Shown: in pieces, positions 1 through 6,313 of the stretch | Layout of the letters: each line of letters starts with the position of its first letter | How positions within the stretch are numbered: the first letter of the stretch is position 1 | Assembly (NCBI GenBank): GCA_035697245.1 | Contig: DASSDH010000093.1 | Coordinates: 1 to 6,363, forward strand | Reading direction: 5' to 3' | Source of the DNA: JACVRX01 sp035697245 | GTDB lineage: Bacteria; Actinomycetota; Actinomycetes; Jiangellales; Jiangellaceae | Length of the DNA: 6,363 nucleotides | Program-made: the position numbers and the translations under genes | The notes under the pieces: generated by a model | The model's database searches: none | What the model saw: only the letters and a program-made list of their open reading frames with translations | What the model was told of the DNA's origin: nothing

Positions 1-602
1 GCACGCTCGCCGAGCTCGGAGCCGGGCAGCCGATCGGTTCGGCGCTGGAATACGTCGGTGACCGATACGCCGAGCTCGCGACAGATCTGAATCAGGCCGT
101 GAAGGACGCCGCCGAGGGCTGGCGCGCGGACGATGAGATGCTCGCCGGTCTGTTCGCGGCGCATGCAGACGCGCGTGGTTTCGTCTTGCTGGGCGATCCC
201 GCCGCGCGGCTGCCGTCGCGAGCCGCCGGCCCGGTGGCGACCAGAAGCGCGCCGATCGCTGTCGCGAGTCCCGGCCGCCAGGCCAGCGAGCCTACCGCGG
301 ACTTCGCCGAGGAGCCGGCTGTCCTGTCTCCGACCAGGACGGACCCGGTCGAGGTCGCGACCTACCTCACCGACGATCCCGCGGGGGTCGCCTACGACCC
401 GGTGACCGGACGTATCAGCGGGGCCCGCCTGCGCCTCTTCTCCAGCGTGGACCTCGACGGCACGGCGGCCCATGTCACGACAGTGCCGGTTCTGGGCGAT
501 GATGACGCCCTGACCGCGCTGCATACCCGCCTGGTCGAGATCAGCATCGACGCCCGACGAGCACACCAGGAACCCCTGCCGGAACCAGGGGGTCCGCCGT
601 GA
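1..602 (+). CDS. C-terminal part of a caspase-fold (C25/gingipain-like) peptidase, 5' truncated
   Basis: The reading frame is open from base 3, so this is the last 199 codons of a gene that begins upstream. The first 70 visible residues (LxAGQPIGSALEYVGDRYAEL, then DARGFVLLGDPAARL) look like the closing helices and final strand of a clan CD peptidase. An ending of the form '(N/D)ARxxxxxGDPAxRL' is typical of C25/gingipain-like domains. The catalytic His and Cys would lie upstream and cannot be seen. Residues about 71-117 form an Ala/Pro/Ser-rich linker. Residues about 118-190 (TYLTDDP to VEISIDARR) form a small folded-looking tail that I do not recognise. A GTG at 99 could be read as a start, but the family-like sequence continues across it, so it is internal. 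The TGA stop overlaps the GTG of the CHAT-SIR2 gene by four bases, so the two are probably translated together. The reading frame is certain. The peptidase assignment is moderate, and a CHAT-related domain is the main alternative. Confidence 0.6.
   Translation, partial: TLAELGAGQPIGSALEYVGDRYAELATDLNQAVKDAAEGWRADDEMLAGLFAAHADARGFVLLGDPAARLPSRAAGPVATRSAPIAVASPGRQASEPTADFAEEPAVLSPTRTDPVEVATYLTDDPAGVAYDPVTGRISGARLRLFSSVDLDGTAAHVTTVPVLGDDDALTALHTRLVEISIDARRAHQEPLPEPGGPP
587..593 (+). promoter_or_regulatory. Ribosome-binding site of the CHAT-SIR2 gene
   Basis: AGGGGGT lies five bases before the GTG at 599, inside the last codons of the upstream gene. It supports GTG 599 as the start. It also implies that translation of this gene is coupled to termination of the preceding one at the overlapping TGA (600-602). 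Confidence 0.6.
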
Positions 603-2779
603 CCGACTACGCCGACCTCGAGATCGGCCTGCACCGTCGCGACGGTGTGAGCTGGCGGGTAGAGGTCCGGTACAGCCAGCAAGAGTCCGATGCCGACGTC
701 AACATCGAGGGTCCGCTCACCGTCGACATCGATCCGAACGAGCTGGACCAGCTCATCCCGGACTTCGCCGCCTACGGCCGGGCGCTGGGCCAGGCGGTGT
801 TCGGCGGCGCGGTCGGCGACGCGTACCGGCAGGCCGTCGCGGCGTCACAGAGCCACGGGGTGATCCTGCGTGTACGCCTGTTCGTCGGCCCGAGCGCTAC
901 CACACTGCACCGGATCCACTGGGAGACCATGCTCGACCCACGCGACGACTCTCCGGTGCTGACTGACGAGAACATCGTGTTCTCCCGCTACCTGTCCAGC
1001 AACGATTGGCGGCCGGTGCGGCTGCGGCCCAAGAGCGCATTGCGGGCCCTCGTGGTCGTTTCTGGACCGACCGACCTGGACCGGTTCCAGGCCAGGGTTC
1101 TCGCTCCGGTAGCTGTCGAGGACGAGGTCGAGCGTGCCCAGAATGGGCTGTCGCCGCTGCCGAACCGCGTGCTCGCCAACCACGGTGAGGTCACCGAAGG
1201 GCGCCTGTTCGACGAACTCCGAGACGGATGCGACATCCTCTACCTGGTCTGTCACGGCTACCTCGCCGGCGACGAGCCCTACCTGATCCTGGAGAACGAG
1301 GACGGCACCGCTGCCCGCATCCGCGGCGGCACTCTCGTCGACCGGATCCGGGACCTCATCAGGGTCCCCCGGCTGGTGGTGCTCGCCTCGTGCCAGAGCG
1401 CGGGCCTCGGTGGCGATGCCCGCAGCAACGACGCTGGCGTGCTTGCAGCATTGGGTCCTCGGCTGGCCGAGGCCGGCGTCCCGGCTGTCCTCGCCATGCA
1501 GGGCGACATCTCCATGGAGACGGTCTCCAGGTTCATGCCGACGTTCTTCCACGAGCTCCAGCGCGACGGTCAGATCGACCGGGCCATGGCGGCGGCTCGC
1601 GGTGCGATCCGCGATCGGCACGACTGGTGGGCGCCGGCGCTGTTCATGCGCCTGCGCAGCGGCCGAATCTGGTACGTCTCCGGCTTGGGCCGGGCCGGCG
1701 AGCCGTTCGAGAAATTCCCGGCACTGGTCCATGAGCTGAAGAAGCGCAAGTGCACACCGATCCTGGGCCCGGGCCTGTCCGACCAGTTGCTCGGCTCACG
1801 CCAGGAGATCGCCCAGCGGTGGGCGAAGAACTTCCACTTCCCGATGGCGCCGCACTACCGCGACGACCTGCCGCAGGTGGCCCAGTACCTGTCCGTCAAC
1901 CAGAGCTACGAGTTCCCCCGCGACGAGCTCACCGCCTATCTCCGGCACGCCCTCGTCGAGAACTACGGCGAGCAGCTGCCCCCGGAGTACTACCGTGACC
2001 GCAAGATCGAAAGTCTGCCGCTGAACAAGCTGATGTCCGACGTGTGGCGGATCCGGTACCCGGAGGGGACGTTGGACCCCTACGCCGTGCTGGCCGAGAT
2101 GCCGATCCCGCTGTATGTGACCACACAACCGTGGAACATGCTGGCCGAGGCGCTGCGAACCGAAGGCAAGGACCCCCAGGTCGAGCCGTGCCGCTGGAAG
2201 CGGCTCGAGGACGACAACTGGTGGGACGATGCGTCCGCGCTCGACACCCCGGACTGGGCGTTCGCCGTACGTGAGGACAGCCAAAGCCGGCTCGCGGCCG
2301 GCCAGGCCGGCTGGCCGACCTCGGTGTTCGACCGCGACCGGACGTACCGGCCGGACGACAAGCGACCGCTGGTCTACCACCTGTTCGGGCACCTGGCACG
2401 CGCGCGTTCGCTTGTGCTCACCGAGGACGACTACTTCGACTTCCTCATCGGTGTCACCAGGGACAAGGATCTCGTCCCACCCGGGGTTCGGCGGGCCTTC
2501 GCCGACAGCTCGCTGATGTTCCTTGGCTTCCGGCTCGACGAGTGGGACTTCCGGGTGCTGTTCCGCAGCATCGTGAACCAGGAAGGCGACCGGCGTAAGG
2601 AGCATACCCACGTCGCCGTGCAGATCGACCCGGAAGAAGGCAGCACGATCGAGCCGGACCGAGCGCGGAGCTACTTGGAGAAGTACTTCCAGGGCAGCAA
2701 CATCACAATCTACTGGGGCAGTACCGAGAGCTTCATCAAGGAGCTGCACAGCCACTGGGTCGCGGAGTCGCACTCGTGA
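599..2779 (+). CDS. CHAT caspase-like protease fused to a SIR2-like domain
   Basis: This 726-residue protein has no signal peptide or membrane helix, so it is probably cytosolic. Residues about 60-360 form a CHAT domain. An N-terminal subdomain carries the typical 'IHWETML' motif. The caspase-fold core follows (LRALVVVSGP), with the catalytic His in LVCHGY (His219) and the catalytic Cys in LASCQSAG (Cys265). The usual GVPAVLAMQ strand and DWWAPALF ending are present. Residues about 378-720 form a SIR2-like domain. Its motifs are TPILGPGLS (386-394), YVTTQPW (506-512), VYHLFG (592-597), LTEDDYFDFL (607-616) and FLGFRLDEWDFRVLF (641-655). CHAT domains are proteases, and SIR2 domains in defence proteins often destroy NAD+. 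However, Gln510 and Phe596 stand where SIR2 enzymes usually have Asn and His, so the SIR2 part may be altered or inactive. It lies between two overlapping genes, and the neighbouring STAND NTPase suggests a switch-controlled effector. Domain calls are firm; the biological role is inferred. Confidence 0.9.
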   Translation: MTDYADLEIGLHRRDGVSWRVEVRYSQQESDADVNIEGPLTVDIDPNELDQLIPDFAAYGRALGQAVFGGAVGDAYRQAVAASQSHGVILRVRLFVGPSATTLHRIHWETMLDPRDDSPVLTDENIVFSRYLSSNDWRPVRLRPKSALRALVVVSGPTDLDRFQARVLAPVAVEDEVERAQNGLSPLPNRVLANHGEVTEGRLFDELRDGCDILYLVCHGYLAGDEPYLILENEDGTAARIRGGTLVDRIRDLIRVPRLVVLASCQSAGLGGDARSNDAGVLAALGPRLAEAGVPAVLAMQGDISMETVSRFMPTFFHELQRDGQIDRAMAAARGAIRDRHDWWAPALFMRLRSGRIWYVSGLGRAGEPFEKFPALVHELKKRKCTPILGPGLSDQLLGSRQEIAQRWAKNFHFPMAPHYRDDLPQVAQYLSVNQSYEFPRDELTAYLRHALVENYGEQLPPEYYRDRKIESLPLNKLMSDVWRIRYPEGTLDPYAVLAEMPIPLYVTTQPWNMLAEALRTEGKDPQVEPCRWKRLEDDNWWDDASALDTPDWAFAVREDSQSRLAAGQAGWPTSVFDRDRTYRPDDKRPLVYHLFGHLARARSLVLTEDDYFDFLIGVTRDKDLVPPGVRRAFADSSLMFLGFRLDEWDFRVLFRSIVNQEGDRRKEHTHVAVQIDPEEGSTIEPDRARSYLEKYFQGSNITIYWGSTESFIKELHSHWVAESHS
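776..1678 (+). other. CHAT protease domain within the 599-2779 gene
   Basis: This covers approximate residues 60-360 of the fusion protein. The caspase-type dyad is His219 (codon 1253-1255, context VCHGY) and Cys265 (codon 1391-1393, context ASCQS). The 46-residue spacing fits CHAT proteins. Both residues are intact, so a catalytically competent protease is expected. Domain edges are estimates by eye. Confidence 0.85.
1730..2743 (+). other. SIR2-like domain with non-canonical catalytic motifs
   Basis: This covers approximate residues 378-715 of the fusion protein. The Rossmann-type glycine motif GPGLS (390-394), the LVLTEDDYFDFL segment and the FLGFRLDEWDFR segment fit the SIR2_2-like family found in prokaryotic conflict proteins. 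The motif that normally reads TTN-x-D is TTQPW (508-512). The motif that normally reads LHG is LFG (595-597), with His594 and His598 nearby. Nucleotide binding is plausible; NAD hydrolysis is uncertain. Confidence 0.75.
2764..2767 (+). promoter_or_regulatory. Ribosome-binding site of the STAND-WD40 gene
   Basis: GGAG lies eight bases before the GTG at 2776, within the coding end of the CHAT-SIR2 gene. Together with the GTGA overlap it supports this start and points to coupled translation. The NPY motif characteristic of the NTPase N-terminus begins at residue 13, so a start here gives the length expected for the family. Confidence 0.55.
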
Positions 2780-5700
2780 GCACCGAGGTCGGCACCCCGA
2801 AGGCAATTGACAACCCGTACGTCGGGCCGCAGGCCTTCCGCCGAGGCGACGCCTTCTACGGGCGTGATCGGGAGACCGCCGACCTGCTCGACCTCGTGAT
2901 CGCCGAGCGGGTCGTCCTGCTCTACTCGCCGTCCGGCGCCGGGAAGTCGTCGCTGATCGCCGCCGGGCTGGTGCGCCAGCTCGAGGCCGAGGGATTCGAC
3001 GTGCTGCCGCTGGTCCGGCTGACCCACGAGGCACCACCGGGCAGTTCACTCTCGGGCCCGCCACGCAACCGATACGTGCTGAGCACGTTGCTCTCGCTCG
3101 AAGAGGGCCTGCCGCCGGAGCACCAGCGCCGCACCGCCGACCTCGACGCGATGACCGTAACCGAGTACCTGGCGAACTGGCCCGACCTGGACGACAAGCC
3201 GGGCAACGATGTGCTCCTTTTCGACCAGTTCGAGGAGGTCATTACCGCCGATCCCAACGACCACGCCGCCAAGGAGGAGTTCTTCGCCGACATCGGCGTC
3301 GCCTTGCGCGATCGGAACCTGTGGGCATTGTTCGCGATCCGGGAGGACTTCCTGGCCGAGCTCGATCCCTACTCCCGGTTCGTGCCGACGCGGTTCGCGA
3401 ACCGGTACCGGCTCGACCTGCTCGGTGTCGACCAGGCTCTTGACGCGATGATCCTGCCCGCGGCCGACCGTGGCGCCGACTTCAAACGCCCGGCCGCGGA
3501 AAAGCTGGTCGACGACCTGCGACGAATCCGGGTCCAACGGGCCGACGGCGTCACCAAGGAGCTGGGGCCCACGGTGGAGCCGGTCCAGCTCCAGGTGGCC
3601 TGCCGACAGGTCTGGAACCAGCTCACCGAGAACGCCCACGCGATCGAGGTCGAAGACGTCGAGGCGGTCGGCAACGTCGACCAGGCGCTGGCGAGCTACT
3701 ACGCGGACTGTGTCGCCGCGGCAGCGGCGGAGACGGGCGTTAGTGAACGAGCATTGCGAGATTGGTTCGAATCCGAGCTCGTGACCCCGCAGGGAATCCG
3801 GGGGCAGGTGCTCTACGGCCCACGGCAGAACGGTGCCTTCAGCGAGGGCGCGGTCCGGATGCTGACCGACGCACACCTGGTGCGGGCGGAAAGCCGGCGG
3901 GGCGCGACGTGGTACGAGCTGGCCCACGACCGGCTGATCGAGCCGGTCAAGGAGGACAACGCGCGCTGGCGCGAGGTGAATCTGTCCCACTTCGAGCGGC
4001 TCGCCACCTGGTGGGACGAACAGAACCGGCCCGACCAGGCGTTGCTGTCTGGTGCGGATCTCGTCAACGCCGAGCAGTGGGTGGCCGCCAACGCCGCGAC
4101 GTTGTCACCGCGCGAGCACGAGTTCTTGGGCGCTTCCCGCAAGGCGGCCGACCAGACCGCGCGTGAACGACGCGCAGCGAAGCGCACACGACGGTGGCTG
4201 GTGATCGCGGTGATCGGCAGCGTCCTGGCCGCAGCTTTCGCCGGCTTCGCCTGGCAGGCGCAGCGGCGGGCGACGGACCTGGCGGCTGACTTCGAGATCG
4301 CCGCCCTGGCCAGCGAGGCGAGAGATGCGCTCGAGTCCGACGTCGACCTCGGCCTGTTGCTGGCGCAGCAAGCAGTCGCCTTGCCCGGCGGCTCACCGAG
4401 CGATCCCAACACTCAGAACGCACTCCAGCTTGCCGTGGACCAGAGTCCGGTGGTGCAGGTGTTGCGCGGACACGGCCCGGCTGCCAGCGCGGTGTACAGC
4501 CCCGACGGCCGGTTCATCGCGACCTACCACTCGGACCGATCCATCGTGGTGTGGGAAGCGTCGTCTGGCGCCGAGCTGTACACACTGCCGAAACTCGACG
4601 GCGGTCTGATCAACTCGAGAAGCGTCGTGTTCAACCCGGACGGCACCCGGGTCGCCGCAGTCGCCGCAGACGGCCGGGTTGCCATCTGGCCGGCCGAGCA
4701 GGGTGCCGGCGAACCGACCTGGATCACACCGCACGAGGGCGTGGACTCGTGGCAGGTGGCGTTCAGCCCCGACGGCACGCGGCTCGCCTCGATAGGCGTC
4801 ACCGGCCTGTCCGTGGTCGACGAGACGGGACAACCCGTTGCCGATTTCGACCCGTCGCTTTCCGCCAACTTGTCCGGGGAGGACGTCGAGTGGTCCCCCG
4901 ACGGCGATACCCTCGTCGTCGGTGAGACCACGGGTGTCGTCTCGGTCTGGGACTCGGACTCGGGTCGGCGGCTGCGCGACGATGCCACGCACTCCACGCG
5001 CGTCGAAGCCGTCGATGTCAGCCCGGATGGCTCGATGGTCGCGAGCGTCTCCAAAAACGCCGTCCTGATCAACGATGTGGGCAGCGGTGAAGGGGTCTAC
5101 GACCTGGACCGGGGCGGCCTGACCGACATCTCGTTCAGCTCCGACGGGTCCCAGGTGGTGGCGATCGACGAGCGGGGAACCGCGATCGTGATGGACCCGT
5201 CACGAGTGGATCCGGCCCGCTGGGTCACCGCCACCGGGACCTCATTGAGAACCCTCGACCTCGATCCTTCGACGCCGGGTCGCGCGGTCGTGGCGACGGC
5301 CACCGGCGACCCGGCGATCTGGGACGTCACCGCAGGTCACTACGCCGGCGAGGTCGCCGTCGAGCCGCTGCCCAACGGCGGCGTGGTCACCGGGTCGCCC
5401 GACGGTCGAGTGCTGGTCTGGACAGCGGACCTCATCCCGATTGAGCTCTCGCCGGCCTCGGACGACGTTGTCAACGACGTCGCGGTGACAGCGGCCGGTG
5501 ATCTCCTCGCTGTAGCGCGAGGGAGCAGCACTGCCGAGATCTGGAGAATCGATGGCTCTGCTCCCGAGAGCGTGCTGGAGATGGGTGACTCCCGCGCGTG
5601 GGCCGCGGCCCTGAGTCCGGACGGCGAGTTCGTCGCCGTCGGCGGGGGTGATGGCCGCATCGTCGTGTGGGACGTGGCAAGCGAGACCGAAGTGGCGATC

Positions 5701-6288
5701 CTCGAGAAGCATTCCGACGGCATCGTGCAACTCGACTACGGGGCGGATGCGACCCAGTTGGTGAGCGCCTCCCGGGACGGCACTGCGATCGTCTGGGATC
5801 TGGACCGATCGGTGCCGGAGCGGAGGATGCGGCTGGACACGCGCCCGACCACCGCCGCCTGGAACGACTCGGGAACCCTGATCGCCATCGGTGGTGAGGA
5901 CGGCTCGGTCCAGTTCCGCGACCCGGCGACAGGGGACCGGCTCCACGAAACGGACCAGAACGAGCATGCGTTGATGGTCAACGACATCGCGTTCGACGCC
6001 GCCGGCGGTCGGCTGGTCAGCGCAAGCGAGGACCGCTCGATCCTCGTCTGGGATGTCGAAGACGGCTCGGTCGACCATCGCATCCGGCAGGGCACGGCGC
6101 CGCGGCAGCTCACCTTCGACGCCGCCGGTGAGCGGGTATTCGTCGCTGATGCAACCGGCTCGCCGCACATCGTGTTCTTGAACGCTGACGAGTTGCTCCG
6201 TGCCGCGCAAGGGCAGACCACCCGTGAGCTCACCGGCAGCGAGTGCCGGCGCTTCCTCGGTGCCGACGCCGAATGTACGGAGGACTGA
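2776..6288 (+). CDS. Membrane-anchored STAND (nSTAND1-type) NTPase with WD40 repeats
   Basis: This 1170-residue protein is probably the sensor-switch of the operon. The N-terminus (NPYVGPQAF, then FYGRDRE) is the standard entry to nSTAND1 NTPases. Walker A is SPSGAGKSS (51-59, Lys57). Walker B is VLLFDQFEE (146-154, Asp150). A sensor-like strand is FAIREDFLAEL (186-196). A helical and winged-helix region ends in TWYELAHDRLIEPV (378-391), a family hallmark. A basic stretch (463-473) precedes a single hydrophobic helix (474-493). An Ala/Leu-rich helical segment (about 500-555) follows, then about fourteen WD40-like repeats (559-1140) and a tail with Cys1157 and Cys1167. STAND proteins typically bind ATP and oligomerise when their repeats detect a ligand, which releases an effector. 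No effector domain is seen in this protein, so the adjacent CHAT-SIR2 protein is the likely partner. The first Walker A glycine is Ser51. The architecture is clear; ligand and partner are inferred. Confidence 0.92.
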   Translation: MSTEVGTPKAIDNPYVGPQAFRRGDAFYGRDRETADLLDLVIAERVVLLYSPSGAGKSSLIAAGLVRQLEAEGFDVLPLVRLTHEAPPGSSLSGPPRNRYVLSTLLSLEEGLPPEHQRRTADLDAMTVTEYLANWPDLDDKPGNDVLLFDQFEEVITADPNDHAAKEEFFADIGVALRDRNLWALFAIREDFLAELDPYSRFVPTRFANRYRLDLLGVDQALDAMILPAADRGADFKRPAAEKLVDDLRRIRVQRADGVTKELGPTVEPVQLQVACRQVWNQLTENAHAIEVEDVEAVGNVDQALASYYADCVAAAAAETGVSERALRDWFESELVTPQGIRGQVLYGPRQNGAFSEGAVRMLTDAHLVRAESRRGATWYELAHDRLIEPVKEDNARWREVNLSHFERLATWWDEQNRPDQALLSGADLVNAEQWVAANAATLSPREHEFLGASRKAADQTARERRAAKRTRRWLVIAVIGSVLAAAFAGFAWQAQRRATDLAADFEIAALASEARDALESDVDLGLLLAQQAVALPGGSPSDPNTQNALQLAVDQSPVVQVLRGHGPAASAVYSPDGRFIATYHSDRSIVVWEASSGAELYTLPKLDGGLINSRSVVFNPDGTRVAAVAADGRVAIWPAEQGAGEPTWITPHEGVDSWQVAFSPDGTRLASIGVTGLSVVDETGQPVADFDPSLSANLSGEDVEWSPDGDTLVVGETTGVVSVWDSDSGRRLRDDATHSTRVEAVDVSPDGSMVASVSKNAVLINDVGSGEGVYDLDRGGLTDISFSSDGSQVVAIDERGTAIVMDPSRVDPARWVTATGTSLRTLDLDPSTPGRAVVATATGDPAIWDVTAGHYAGEVAVEPLPNGGVVTGSPDGRVLVWTADLIPIELSPASDDVVNDVAVTAAGDLLAVARGSSTAEIWRIDGSAPESVLEMGDSRAWAAALSPDGEFVAVGGGDGRIVVWDVASETEVAILEKHSDGIVQLDYGADATQLVSASRDGTAIVWDLDRSVPERRMRLDTRPTTAAWNDSGTLIAIGGEDGSVQFRDPATGDRLHETDQNEHALMVNDIAFDAAGGRLVSASEDRSILVWDVEDGSVDHRIRQGTAPRQLTFDAAGERVFVADATGSPHIVFLNADELLRAAQGQTTRELTGSECRRFLGADAECTED
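4195..4254 (+). other. Single transmembrane helix between NTPase and WD40 repeats
   Basis: Residues 474-493 form an uninterrupted hydrophobic run rich in Val, Ile, Leu, Ala and Phe, bounded by Trp at each end. The preceding eleven residues (463-473) hold six Arg and one Lys. Fewer basic residues follow (Arg497, Arg498) before an acidic stretch. By the positive-inside rule the NTPase is cytoplasmic and the repeats are outside. The helix is clear; the orientation is inferred. Confidence 0.8.
4450..6195 (+). repeat. About fourteen WD40-like repeats, probably two seven-bladed propellers
   Basis: Units of about 40 residues recur from residue 559 to 1140. Each has a turn such as SPDGRF, SPDGTRL or DAAGGRL and usually ends near VW, IW or VWD. 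Clear turns or ends include VVW (591-593), AIW (636-638), SVWD (723-726), AIWD (847-850), LVW (880-882), EIW (921-923), VVWD (963-966), IVWD (1005-1008) and LVWD (1090-1093). I count about fourteen units, which fits two seven-bladed propellers. The eighth, around 858-888, is short, and the third, fifth, sixth and last are degenerate. Repeats have diverged from each other, unlike recently duplicated high-identity WD40 arrays. A role in ligand recognition is inferred from other STAND proteins. Confidence 0.85.
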
Positions 6289-6301
6289 CGGAAGATCCGT
6301 G

Positions 6302-6311
6302 AAGGGGGAGG
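6302..6311 (+). promoter_or_regulatory. Strong ribosome-binding site for the next gene
   Basis: AAGGGGGAGG contains two overlapping purine-rich matches to the anti-Shine-Dalgarno sequence. The AGGGGG part sits five bases before the ATG at 6314, and the GGAGG part only two bases before it. It is the most extended such site in the window and decides the start of the final, partial gene. Confidence 0.6.
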
Positions 6312-6313
6312 TC

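Noticed and set aside
99..602. A separate 167-residue gene starting at GTG 99
   Set aside because: The same frame is open to the window edge, and residues before this GTG continue the peptidase-like pattern. No good ribosome-binding site precedes it.
845..1732. Open frame of 295 codons on the minus strand opposite the CHAT domain
   Set aside because: It has no family resemblance and lies exactly opposite conserved CHAT motifs, so it is a compositional shadow.
1796..3064. Long open frame of 422 codons on the minus strand opposite the CHAT-SIR2 and STAND genes
   Set aside because: Its product is rich in Arg, Pro, Gly and Val with no recognisable motif. It spans a gene junction and lies opposite two genes with clear families. 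Long antisense frames are expected in GC-rich coding DNA.
4450..6195. Possibility that the repeated region is a CRISPR array or DNA-level tandem repeat
   Set aside because: Repetition is at the protein level with strongly diverged DNA. There are no identical direct repeats separated by spacers.
6288..6300. Small inverted repeat (ACGGA, three-base loop, TCCGT) just after the STAND gene, considered as a terminator
   Set aside because: The stem is only five pairs, there is no T-run, and a strong ribosome-binding site follows within a few bases. Read-through into the next gene is more likely.
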